Shown here: positions 10,731-21,025 of the stretch, piece by piece
Numbering within the stretch: the stretch's first letter is position 1
Layout: each line of letters starts with the position of its first letter
From: Ochotona curzoniae
Lineage: Eukaryota; Chordata; Mammalia; Lagomorpha; Ochotonidae
NCBI RefSeq assembly: GCF_017591425.1
Contig: NW_024466599.1
Span: 75,186,501 to 75,250,500, forward strand
Length of the DNA stretch: 64,000 bases
Reading direction: 5' to 3'
Position numbers and translations under genes: made by a program
The notes under the pieces: generated by a model
What the model was told of the DNA's origin: nothing
Databases searched by the model: none
What the model saw: the letters and a program-made list of their open reading frames with translations, nothing else

Positions 10731-11525
10731 GAGATGGGGCTGGAGACAGAACTGACCAGGTGACCATAACCATCAGTGTGTAGCCTGGTGTGTGTGGTAG
10801 ACTGAGCCAGATCCCACACTGAGTGGCACACATAGGAGTCTGGTTTGGGGTTACCTTGGACAAGGTTTCTTTGGTGACCTGCCCCCCCAGCAACTGAACT
10901 GTTGGACTCAGAACTCCAACCACAGGGAGAATCGCAGGATATGTGGTCTGACCATGGAGTGCATGTGTCAGAACTGGGCCTCCTCAGGTTTTGAAGATGG
11001 TGCAGTGAACAGCATACCCAGATGCACATGGTGGGAATATGGCAGTTCACTGGGGGCATTCAGAGGATGTTCAGTATCATAGTAGAGGATGGAGAGCAGA
11101 ACAAACCGAACTCTCCTAATCAAGCATTGACAGCAAGTATCTGGGCGAATCGAGATTCTAAGATGGACTATATGAGCCGATGGACCTTGGAAAGATTTCC
11201 TCATCCTTGGATCAATGAAATCACCAGTGTCTCAGAACTATTGAAAGCAATTGAGCAGTACCCTAAGAGCATGCTTCACATCGGGGGACCCAGGATGGCA
11301 TTAGGTCACTGTTCCCCATCCCCTGGTACTAATATGATTGGGAGGCTGGGTACAGCTTCTCCCCTTCCCCCTCCTCCTCCCACAGATACAGGAAGAAGAA
11401 AAAGAAAGCTGGAAACAATGGTCTCATCCACGTTCCCCTATTCCTTGACCTTTTTCGCCCTAATCAGTGTTCTACATGGGCATGCATCCTTCTCAACTAA
11501 GTAAACAGCACCAAAAATAAAATAA
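10100..11525 (+). mobile_element. VNTR-core element copy A, 5'-truncated
   Basis: First copy of an unnamed dispersed element. 10100-10730 is an array of diverged 60-80 bp units built on 'ctggt', 'gggctg' and 'cagctcccact.gtg.atg'. 10736-10880 is the junction unit, also present at 13076-13225 and inverted at 44850-45005. 10930-11480 is the unique 3' module, homologous to 13.3 kb, to 43.6-44.6 kb inverted, and to 62.1-62.5 kb. It ends in 'ccaaaaataaaataaag', a poly(A)-signal-like A-rich terminus. The 5' module seen in copies B and C was not found. An open frame runs through the 3' module (11022-11504) but is not conserved in every copy. Confidence 0.8.
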
Positions 11526-12136
11526 AGAAAAAGGAAATAACTCAGATAAAAGAAAGTAAGAAAGAGTGGAAGAAAGAAATGAAAGGAAGACAAGAAAGGA
11601 AGAAAGGAAAGAAGCAAAGAAGGATATAGGTAGGTAAAGAAATGAAGAAACTATTTAAGACTTGTGGGACATCATTAAGCAAACATATGCTTGAATTATT
11701 GTTGTTCCAGAAGCAGAAAAGAAAACACACAGAAAATCTATTAAATGAAATTGCTGGAAACTTTCAAATCTTGAGAAACGTATAGGCATCCATGAAGTCC
11801 AATGACTTCTAATAGATTCAACCAAACAATATCCTCTGAGGCATGTTATAGCCAAAGTTTCAAAGAGAGAAGGTAGAGAGAATTTTAAAGAACAAAGGAA
11901 ATTGACAGGTCACTTACAAGATCATCCATATTAGAGTAACTGCAGTTTGTGACTGAGGAGAAATACTCAAAGGCCCGCAAGGGGAAAAAATGCAAGAATA
12001 GTATAAGGTAAGCTATCTTTCAAAAAAATGCAGGGAATAAAGGCATTCTATGATGACCAAACCTGAAGGAATCTATCATCACCAAGACCTACAAGCAATG
12101 GTTATGGGAGTCCTAACATTAGAAGCGAAAAGATAA
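11526..12136 (+). mobile_element. L1 ORF1-derived fragment (pseudogenised)
   Basis: Matches the remembered order of the C-terminal part of mammalian L1 ORF1. It has 'gacatcattaagcaaacata', 'gttccagaagcagaaaag', 'agattcaaccaaacaatatc', 'gagagaattttaaagaac', 'gcagggaataaaggcattc', 'catcaccaagacctacaagc' and 'agaagcgaaaagataataac'. A purine-rich low-complexity stretch (11540-11630) lies at its 5' side. Stops and frameshifts are frequent. It separates copies A and B of the tandem-repeat element. Confidence 0.65.
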
Positions 12137-12137
12137 T

Positions 12138-13855
12138 AACCCCCACCTGTGGACAACTACCTAGGTTACCTTGTACCTAGGCAAGTGTAACACTACTGCA
12201 AGAAGAGCAGCCACTAGCTGGTGGCCACACTGTGCGTGGTTAAAGCCAAGTTTGTGTTAACTCTACTAGTGTTCCAGCAGAGTTGCCTCTTTTAGGTTTC
12301 TTGTTTGTTTGCTTGCTTGCTTGCTTGTTTTGGAAATGTGAAGGAGGCAGGGAACTCTGGGTCAGCACACGTTGCCTCACCCCTCCAGGCAGGAGGCTAC
12401 AGATTTGTCCAGGGAAGGAGGTCAAGAAATGTATTGGAATGGGAGCAACTGAACTGAGGGCATCTTTTACAAGGGAGGAATGAATTCTGGGGTCACCCAT
12501 GGATCAGGCCACTGAATTCATAGGGAGCTGAGACAGAGTAGTTCAGAAGGGGAGAAAATGGAAGGCATGTCTGGGGGCAGGCTGCTGCACCCCCTGGCAT
12601 ACATGAGAACCAGAATGGGTATGGGACAGCTGGGCTAGTCTTGTCAGGCTGGACCAAAGTACCCCAATGCAGGCACAAGATCAGGGGCTGAGAGTGGGTT
12701 TGGTGGGGGGAATCTGTGGTACTCCCCTGCCGGGCTGCAGCTCCCACTCATGAGTATGAGAGCCAGGCTTGGGGCAGGTCAAGCTGGTTAAGGCTTACCT
12801 ATCGGCATATGTGTGGGCTGGAGGCTCTTCAGGTTGAACTAAGTCGCAACATCCGTGGGTATGCACAAGAGCCCCATAGTATGTGGGGCAGCCTGGAATA
12901 AGCCACAGCACATGCCAACACGTATAAAAATCGGAGCTGATGGTGGATTTATGGGAGTTATTGGAGGTTGTCCCAACTAGGCTGAAGCATCCACTGGTGT
13001 GCATGAATACTGGGCCTGTGACAGGCTGGGTTGTGCTAAGACAGGTTGCAACACCCATCCTTTTACATGAAAGGTGGGGCTGGGGACAGAACCGACCAGG
13101 CAGCTGCAGCCACTGATGTGAGCACTGGCTGGTGCAGATGACACCTAACCTGATCCTACACTGGCTTGCTCACACAAGAGTCAAGTCTGAGGTCACTCTA
13201 GGCAAGGTTTCTTGAAGGACTCCCCAACTAGATCTCTGGAGTCAAACCCCAGGCACAGGGACAAATCACAATGTATGTGGTCCAATCCTAGAGTGTGTAT
13301 CAGGACTGGGTCTCTTCGGTTGCTGATGCCAGTTCAGTGGGCAGCATGTCTAGATGCACATGGGGACATTACAGCCAAATCACCTAGACCAGCAGAAGAT
13401 GTCGAGTGCCTTCTCAGAGGGTGGAAAGCACAACATGTTGGACCACTCTCATGGCCACTATCCTGGCTTTGCAACATGCTCTTGGGTCTGAATATGCACT
13501 AAGGTAGACTTGGTCAGCCAATTGACCTTGAAAAAATTTTCTCAACCCTGGTGCAACAAAGCTGAAAACAACTGAGAACTATCATATGCCCACAGAATAG
13601 ATGGCCTTGATGGGGTTGCCTCTGGATAAATCCATCATCAACTGAGAATAGTGCACATCTTGAAAGTAGGTGAAGGACACCTGACCTCCAAGCATGCTAG
13701 CTCAGCAGCATTGCACACTGCAGAACCTGGTCTCCCTTGTAATCATTGGGTTGACTGGGAGTTGCAGTTGCCACCTTTCAGCTTACCAGACAAGATCAGA
13801 CTGTACAATGCTAGCTTGGGAAACACTTCAGTTCAACTCTCCAAATATGGTTTAT
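12138..13855 (+). mobile_element. VNTR-core element copy B
   Basis: Second copy, same strand as copy A. The 5' module (12138-12300) has 'aactacctaggttacc', 'ttgtacctaggcaagtg' and 'tttgtgttaactctac', all matched in inverted copy C near 47760-47915. A linking segment follows, then VNTR units at about 12575-13075, the junction unit at 13076-13225, and the first part of the 3' module ('gggcagcatgtctagatgc', 'attgaccttgaaaaaatttt') to about 13600. Beyond that the sequence no longer matches the other copies, and the end at about 13855 is an estimate. Confidence 0.75.
12575..13075 (+). repeat. VNTR array of copy B
   Basis: Shorter array than in copies A and C, about six to eight units of 60-80 bp. 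It contains the same motif set ('gtatgagagccaggcttg', 'gtcgcaacatccgtggg', 'gctgaagcatccactggtg'). Confidence 0.75.
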
Positions 13856-13905
13856 AGCTAATATATACTATAATATATACATATATAATATATAATGCAT
13901 TACTT
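13856..13905. repeat. AT-rich low-complexity run
   Basis: Run of ata/tat repeats ('atatatactataatatata') between copy B and the next SINE. Confidence 0.8.
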
Positions 13906-13935
13906 TGTCAGCACCAAAAAGTATAAAAATCATGA

Positions 13936-14297
13936 TTTAGGGGATTAGTACTGTGGTGCAATGGCTTAACCAGCTGCTTCAGAGGCCAGCATCCCATTTG
14001 GAGGCCAATTTCAGTCCTGGATGCTCAATTCCAGTTAGCTCCCTTATAGTATGCTTGGAAAAGCAGCAGAGCTGGCCCAAGTGCTTGGAACCCTGCACTC
14101 ACCTGGGAAACCCTGATGAAACTCCTGGTTCTTGTCTCTCTGGCTTCTAGTTTCTGACTCCTGGCTTCAATCTGGTTCAGCCTGATTGTTGCTGCCATTT
14201 GGGAAGTGAGTCCAATAGACAGAAAAATTTAAGCTTCTCTGTCATCCACCTTCCCCTGTCTGTGTCTCTTTCAAGTAAATAAACAAATCTATACAAA
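13936..14297 (+). mobile_element. CSINE, full-length, moderately old
   Basis: Plus-strand copy from 'ggggattagtactgtgg' through 'ggccagcatcccatttgg', 'tgcttggaaaagcagcagag', 'accctgcactcacctggg', and 'tttgggaagtgagtccaat' to the tail 'caagtaaataaacaaatc'. Confidence 0.88.
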
Positions 14298-15236
14298 GTT
14301 GGAGTCCATGTATTTATGGTCTGTCACTGCTCCAAGCCTGTAGACCTCTTTGATAGCTGCAACATTTTCCTCACCCATGCATTCAATAAGCATTTATTAT
14401 TTGGGAATCTTCTATGTGCCAGACACCCATTGTCTGGTCCCTGGATCTCACAGCATTGATGATGTTTTGTCTACTTGAATCATTGCCTACTGAAACCTAC
14501 ATTGCTCCAAAAGCCAAAATTGAGGTTTTTTTCTCTATAAAATGAGGATGTCAGTAATGAGCCCCTGGCATGTTGTTGACACCTTGTTTGAGTTAGCACT
14601 GTGATGGATCTGATGCGGCTGACGTATGGAAGGATGGAATGACCTGTACAGCTGATGCTGTGGTGCAATGCCAGGGTCCCTCTGGATGGCACACTCATTT
14701 CTCCAGTGCCATTAACAGCTGCCTCTTGCTCTGAGAATTGACGTTGGTTGAAGGGATCTGCCTAGCCTGTCATCATGCCTCCTTTCTGGGGACAGCTGAC
14801 ACCCTAAGAATGGTAAACATGGGGTACAAGTTCCAGTTCTGCAACTAGGATTTGGGATATCTCTGAAAGACATCACAGCCCCAGAGCTCAGTGCAGGGTG
14901 AGCTGAGGCCTCTGCTGTGCTGCAGCCCAGCGTTCCTGTCAATCCAGGGCTGCCTTCATTCTTCCCTCCTTGCACTGTCTCCAAGTACTACAACCTGAAA
15001 TTTCTTCCAGCTAATCTCAAAATGCTGGAATCTGTTCCCAGGGATCTTGACCCGTGAAACATGTCCTATGCCCAAGCTTAAAGGAATCCCTGCCACATTT
15101 TCTACAAACCAAAGAAACTAAATGAATGAAAAAAGATTTCTCTCAATCCAATGTGTTCATGACAAAGTAAGATTACTGAATAGGGAAAATACATGCTGAT
15201 TTGGACCTGGGAAGACAACAGAAGAAAAACAGAGAA
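14298..15236. other. Unique non-coding DNA
   Basis: About 0.9 kb of sequence without a recognised gene or repeat. Short frames on the minus strand (14480-14698, 14712-14984) show no domain. Confidence 0.4.
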
Positions 15237-15606
15237 AGGGCATTCTCAGGGCACCAGTTTGAGTCTGAGATGCTTCACTTTTAATGCAGATTCCTGATAA
15301 GTGCCTGGAAAAGCAGCAGAAAATGGCCCAAGTTCTTGGACCACTGTACCCACGTGGAACGGCTGGGAGAAGCTCAAGACTGGCCTCGCTTCAGCCACTG
15401 TATCCATTCATGGAGTAAAAAAGTAGAACAGAAGGGAGGGGAGGGAACTTGGGGGAGGAGACCCCAGTGCCAACTAAACTGTATCAAAAAGCGATAAAAA
15501 TTTTTAAAAGTAGATGGAAGTGCTCGCTTGCTCTCTCTCTCTGTGTATCTGTATCTTTTTCTCTGTGTGTAACTCTGCCTTCCTAAAACAATAAATACTC
15601 TCTTAA
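15237..15606 (+). mobile_element. CSINE interrupted by a nested L1 tail
   Basis: Plus-strand CSINE with a degraded 5' end. It runs to 'tccattcatggagtaaaa', is interrupted, and resumes at 'gtagatggaagtgctc' with the usual CT-rich zone and 'acaataaatactctct' tail. The interruption at 15428-15505 is flanked by the 9-base duplication AAAAGTAGA. Confidence 0.8.
15428..15505 (+). mobile_element. Nested 5'-truncated L1 3' tail with TSD
   Basis: A 78-bp insert with a G-rich start ('gaagggaggggagggaac'), then 'accccagtgccaactaaac', 'tgtatcaaaaagcgataaaa' and an AT-rich end. It matches the lagomorph L1 3' terminus seen inverted at 20.9 and 54.2 kb. AAAAGTAGA occurs at 15419-15427 and again at 15506-15514 as the target-site duplication. 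It is later than the host SINE. Confidence 0.72.
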
Positions 15607-15611
15607 AAAAG

Positions 15612-15715
15612 AATCCAGCATGTTAAATAAAAACAAACTGGAAAGCCTTAAAAACAGAAGGCAGAAGAAAAAATAACTCAGCTAGAAGACAAGTCTTTGG
15701 AAATATCTCAGTCAT

Positions 15716-15759
<44 letters not shown>

Positions 15760-15956
15760 AAATTAGAAAGCTGAAAATACAGTTTGAGATTTATGAGATA
15801 CTATCAAATAACTTAACATGTGTGTCACAGGAATTCCTGAAAGTGCATAACGATAGACTGGAGCGGACCATTTATTCAGTATAATAGTACTAGAAAATGT
15901 TCATAATTTGGAGAAAGATAAGGACATCCAAATACAGGGAGCACATCACAGGGACT
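15612..15956 (+). mobile_element. L1 ORF1 part of an internally deleted L1
   Basis: ORF1-like sequence: 'aaaataactcagctagaag', 'ttatgagatactatcaaa', 'aggaattcctgaaagtg', 'aatttggagaaagataagg', 'acatccaaatacagggagc'. It stops near 15956 and the next bases are far downstream in ORF2. A CA microsatellite lies inside it. Confidence 0.7.
15715..15755. repeat. (CA)n microsatellite
   Basis: About twenty CA units inside the ORF1-like part of the L1. Confidence 0.95.
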
Positions 15957-17885
15957 CTTAAAAGCATTTAGCAAAGCTGCAGGACACAAAATCAAAACAC
16001 AAAAACCAATAGACTTTGTATACATTAACAATGCCCATGGCTGAGAAGAACTGTAAGATTAAATTCCTTGGGATAAATTGAACCAAGAATGTGAAAGATC
16101 CCTACAATGAGAATTATAAGACACTAGAGAAATTAACCAAAAAAAAAAAAGGAAATTTTAAAAATCTTCCACATTCATGGATGGGAAAAATTAATATCAT
16201 CCAATGTCCATACTATTCAAAGCAATTTACAGACTCAGTGCAATCCAAACTCAGGTCATGCTTCTCAGATCCAGAAACAGTGATGCTAAAATTCATATGG
16301 AAACGCAAGAGATGCCAACTGGATCAAGCATCTGAAGCAACAGAAGCAAAGGTGGAGGCATCACAATACCAGATTTCAAGATCTAGTACAGTGAACTTAT
16401 AATTAAAATAGCCTGGTGCTGGCATAAAAATAAGTGCGCAGATCAATGGAACAGAATGGAAATCCCAGAAATTCATCCACACATCTACAACCAATATTTA
16501 ACGAATGAGCTAAAATAAATCCCTAGAGAAAGAACAGTCTCTTCAACAAATATTGTTGAGAAAATTGGTCTACTTGTGCAGAAGCATGAAACAGGCCAAG
16601 AGATCTTAAACAAAAAAAACCAACTCAGAATGAATCAACAATCCAAATCTAACTCTCAGATTATTCAAGGAAATCACAGGAAAAACTCTGTAACACATTG
16701 AGGTAGGCAAAACGTTCTTGGAAAATATCCCAGAAGAATAGATAATAAAAGAAAAAGGAGAGAGAGAGAGATAAATGGGGATTACCTAAATTTAAGAAAC
16801 TTCCATACTTCAAAGGAATCACTGAACAAAATGAAGAGACAACTGATAGAATGCAAGAAAATATTTGCGAACTATGCATCTGATAGAGGATTAACATCCA
16901 GGGTCTAGAAAGGGCTCAAGAAATTCAACAACAAAGAAAACAATCCAGCTAAGAAATGAGCAAATCACATGAATAGGCATTTTTCAGGCCTAACATCAAA
17001 TGGCTAATGCCTGAGAAATACTCAGGCCCACTGACCATCAGGGAAATGCATCAAAACCACAAAGAGGTTTCACCTCACCCCAGTTAGCATGGATATTGTA
17101 CAGAAAACAATAAATGCTGACAAAGATGTAGGGAAAAGGTACCCCAATGTACTACTGTGGGGAACATAAACTAGTACAACCATTATGGAAAACAGTGTGC
17201 AGATTTCTCTGAAGTTTGAAAAATGGATCTACCATAAGACTCAACCATTTTATTCCTGGGAATTTACTCAAATTACATTAAATCAACATATGACAGAGCT
17301 ATCTCTACAACTATGTTTGTGGCACTCCATTCACAATATCCTAGCTATGGAATCAACTCAGATGCCCAGCAACTCATGATGAGATCGAGAGATTGTGGTT
17401 ATAGATACGTGACAGAATACCATTCAGCCATATAAAGAGTAAAATTTTGTCTTTCACAACAAAATTAATTCAATTGAAAATCATTATGCTGAGTGAAATA
17501 TGCCAGTGCCACAAGGACAAATGTTGTGCTTTCGTTGATATGTGGCAATTAATATGATTAAAGTGTATAGGAATGAAATGGACACATTGTGATATTATTG
17601 CTATGTAGCTGATTTCCTGCTTTTTACTTGTAGAATATTATAGTTAGTGGTGAATTACAGCTGTAATTATATAGTGATCTGAAAGCCTGTCTTCGTAAGA
17701 AGTGAAGAAAAAAGGTGAAAAGGGGGTGGGAGGATGAAAAAAGGAAAAAGAGGGAGATGAGGAGGTAGGGAAATTCTCTTTTAGAGTTAAGTTATCTTTT
17801 TAGAGTTGTACATATTAAGCATGTGAAATCTCTTTTCTTTATACTAATGCAAGTAAAGAAATGAAATTTGAAAAAAGAAAATACC
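15957..17885 (+). pseudogene. L1 ORF2 C-terminal remnant and 3' UTR
   Basis: Degenerate reverse-transcriptase C-terminal region and downstream part of a LINE-1. Markers are 'agcaaagctgcaggacac', 'gatccctacaatgagaatta', 'tccacattcatggatggg', 'atgtccatactattcaaagc', 'atcaatggaacagaatgg', 'gggaaatgcatcaaaacc', and 'gaataccattcagccatata'. At 16091-16402 about 100 codons stay open and read like the ORF2 segment after the RT domain ('DPYNENYKTLEKL', 'MLKFIWKRKR'). Frameshifts and stops break the rest. The 3' UTR (17560-17885) has a purine-rich tract at 17697-17760 and ends 'aaagaaatgaaatttgaa'. Non-functional. Confidence 0.85.
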
Positions 17886-18598
17886 CTTGACTAAATGTGA
17901 AGATTCTCAGAAACACGAAGAGGTTTTGGGCTGTGACATTGGCAGATGAAACCCACATTTTCTAATTTCTCTCCTTTCAGAGACACCAGTGCAATCATCG
18001 GAAAGGAGTAAACAATATGTGAATGCACAGTTAACGAGGAAAACCACTAACGGGCAAGTTATTTAAAAAAAGATCCTGGGAGAAGAAGAGCAGAGATGAT
18101 GAACAGCGGGAAACTACCTGCTGGCTCACTTTGGGAGTAGGGAGGTCGGAGTCGATGAACCCTGAAGACTACTCCCAGCGGTCCAGGCTGTGAATCTGCC
18201 CAGTCGGGGATGGACGTGGCTTAGGCAGTTGAAAGCAGCCAGCAGTCACTGGGTGTAGGTAGGTCTGTTAACAACGTCTTTGTAAAGAAGCACTCTCACA
18301 AGTTTTCTACTGCTAATGAATTTCTATAGACATCTGCTTGTATCACACAGCTTAACAGCTCAAGAGCATTTTCAATAGAGAATGACCACTACTTTGAGAA
18401 TAATGTTTAAATTCTGGCTTCCCCCTTTGGATGAAACAAGGCACATAGAGGTTTGCAGTGACATGGTTGATGCTGGATAGGAAGCAGGCCCAGTCATTTC
18501 CCCTGCCGGTCTCTCCCCTCTGCAAAGACCTCATGACAGCTCTGCGGGGAAGGCATGGCTCCGGAGACCACAGCTTATGGAAGGCAAAGCACTGGAGA
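17886..18598. other. Unique non-coding DNA
   Basis: No recognised element. Frames on both strands around 18352-18660 overlap and are judged spurious. Confidence 0.4.
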
Positions 18599-18838
18599 GG
18601 CAGGTGCCTGGCAAAGATGCCCACATTCTGCATCCGAATGCCTGGGACTCAGACCTGACACCAGCTCCTGACTCCAGCTTCCTGCCAAGGCAGACGGGGA
18701 GGCGGCAGTGGGAGCGATCTGCATTGAGTTTCATGCTCCCAGCTTTGACCCGGCCCAAGCCCAGACACTGTAGGCATCTAAGCAGTAAACTCAGAACAGA
18801 TGTAAAGTTTCTTTTTCTCACTCTCTCATTGTATGTAT
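18599..18838 (+). mobile_element. CSINE, old copy
   Basis: Plus-strand copy: 'ggcaaagatgcccacattc', 'gcatccgaatgcctggg', 'ctccagcttcctgcc', 'catctaagcagtaaac', 'tttttctcactctctcattg', and a terminal 'gtataaaactgaaag'. Strongly diverged. Confidence 0.65.
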
Positions 18839-20465
18839 AAAACTGAAAGGACTAAAGACTTCCTCAGCTCTTCTCCTGCTTTCAGAGGCGTGTGAATTAT
18901 CATTTCTTATCACGCAACTGGATGTTATATATAGTTGGACTGCAATCTTGGTGGCCTGCTAATTACTTTGTTATCGGAAATCAGTCACTGGAGACTCCGT
19001 TTCAAAAAGGAAAGTAATCCTGAAGCACTTCACGGGAATGGAGAGCACGGACCTTCTCGTGGGGATTGTCAGAGTCAGCAGCATCCTTCCAACCCAAGGG
19101 AAACCTGTCTGGCCACGCGTGCGTGGTGGAAACGCTCAGGATATCCTCAGCAGGAAGTGTTGGCTGGATTTCTGCCCTCAACCTCCTACAACCCAAGTGG
19201 AACAGCCACGAAACAACAGCTGGTGGCACCCAGTGAAGGGAGGAAGAGATTTCAGAGAAGGAGCCCCAGGTGGCTCCGGGTGTGCTGAGCGGTACACCGA
19301 CTCTGGGATCATGTGGGAAGCAATGAGCCTAGCACATTACCGGGGGGCACAGGCATGTCTGCACATACTTCATTAAGGAGGGTGGGGAGGGAAGCAAGAG
19401 ACCCCTTAGGCAGTTAGGGTTAGGGTCAGAGAGAGCCTGCCCAGTTAGATGGAAAGAGGAGACACACATGTGAACCTAGAAACAGGAAGTGTACTCTCTC
19501 GAGGAAGTTAGTGATGTTTCAGGTGAATGCCCTGTAAGACCTTCTCACAGCGTTATTCTAAAGGAACTACAAAGGTTTGACGAAGCAAGCTAAACACTGT
19601 CTTTTATGAACAAGGGGAATCAACGTCCTGGTTCTCACAGTGGTGACAATTCGGGTTGCGCTAGCACTCTGTGTGTTCACCGGGAGGTGGGTGTGGCAGG
19701 AAGGTGCCTTGTGTTACTGAGTGAGGGGTGGTTGGAAGGGGAAGCAGAGACTCTCAGGGCCTGGGAACTTAGCCAGTCCGTGACAGCAGCAGGCACTGAA
19801 GCCAGGGTCCCGCATCGTGTTGCAGGAACTCAGGACCTATGAGGACCAGGTCTGGGGACGGTAGTCCCCACATGGCCAATGACGTGCTTTCCTGCATCCC
19901 TGTCTGTGTTCTTTCCCCCCCAAATGCCTCTCTGCCACCTGTTTACCTTCCTCTCCCTCTACCCTACCCAGTCTCCCAATTGTTTTCTACTTAAAATAAT
20001 AATGATAATGATAATAATTAAATGATGAGACAGAAAGAGACATAGCACACGTGGAGAGCTCCCATTCACTGCTTCATTCTGTAAATATCCACAATGCCCA
20101 GGCTGGTACCGACTTTGGAAGTGCCAAAGGCACCTGGCAGCCACATGTACCCCTTGGCTCAGGCTTCCTCCCTCTATCTTCAAAACCAAAGACACCTGCT
20201 CATGTCCTCCATCTCTGTACATCCCTCTCTCCCACTCCGTTTTCCCGCCTGCTTCTCGTGATGACACAAGGCCTAAGAAGAGTAATTGCTCATCTTAGTG
20301 TCATCAACCCAATCATGCGCTAGGGCAGCTTTCTAGTAACAGGACCCAGGTATGCAGGTGGGAGGAGCTTGCATTTGGTGTACAAAAACAGTATCCTCGG
20401 AGGATATCTCATAGATGACTTTATTACTGGTGGCCCACTCTGGCTCCTGGAAGGAGAGGAATTCA
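18839..20465. other. Unique DNA, mostly unassigned
   Basis: Holds a TAA/TGA-type simple repeat near 19996-20022 and a two-unit telomere-like 'ttagggttaggg' at about 19414. The 112-117 residue overlapping frames at 18935-19376 have no recognisable domain. No exon with matched splice sites stands out. Confidence 0.4.
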
Positions 20466-20469
20466 TGGA

Positions 20470-20760
20470 ATCAAAGGCCAGGTGGTTAAAAATGGGCTAA
20501 TTTTTGTTCGCACAAACCCATGGACAGGGGAGGCAGTATTTTTCTGAGCTTGAGCAACTGCCCTTTCTTATTCATTCATGAACGTGGAAAAAGATCATTG
20601 AGCTCAAGCTTGTTGCTCACTTCTGGTCAATCTCAAATATAATCTGAAATTTCATCAGAGAGCATTAGAGCTCAAGCACAGTGTGATCCCCCAACCTCCC
20701 TACTTCAGTTGGGGAAATCAAGGCTGAGCAGGTGGCTAGCAATTTCGTAGTGCTGGGAAC
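20470..20760. promoter_or_regulatory. Possible conserved non-coding element
   Basis: Non-repetitive AT-rich stretch with repeated short motifs ('gagctcaag' occurs near 20600 and again near 20670), a TAAT core, and 'cattcatgaacg'. A weak MIR-like tail is possible at 20690-20760 ('ggggaaatcaaggctgag'). Inference only. Confidence 0.22.
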
Positions 20761-20917
20761 GGTTGCTTCTGCGTGCTTGAGGTGAGATGGCTAACTTGCC
20801 GGAAATTAGGACTGCTGTTTTGGGGCTTTGTGTCTTCTAGACAAGAGTAAGACAGCTCTTTCAGTAAGACATTTCTGGGAAGACTGAGAAAAAAAAAATG
20901 AAGTCTCATTTGCAGGC

Positions 20918-21025
20918 TGTTTGTTTGTTTGTTTTATTAATTGCATTGCATTATGTGACACAGTGTTATGGGCACTGGGATTCCCCCCACCCCTCCCGGA
21001 GCCCTCTCCCCATGGTGGATTTCTC
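20918..21025 (-). mobile_element. L1 3' terminus, 5'-truncated
   Basis: On the + strand: 'tttgtttgtttgttttatta', 'cattatgtgacacagtgtta', 'gggcactgggattcccccca', 'ccatggtggatttctccacc'. This is the inverted 3' end of a lagomorph L1, near-identical in layout to 54225-54360. The match fades after about 21025. Confidence 0.75.

Noticed and set aside
10499..11059. 186-residue minus-strand open frame
   Set aside because: It runs antisense across the VNTR of copy A. Openness follows from the stop-poor, GC-rich tandem units, which also open frames in copy C.
16091..16402. 103-residue frame as a functional reverse-transcriptase segment
   Set aside because: It is an isolated open remnant of a degenerate L1 ORF2 with frameshifts and stops on both sides.
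19414..19426. Telomere-like TTAGGGTTAGGG
   Set aside because: Only two units; too short to call an interstitial telomeric repeat.
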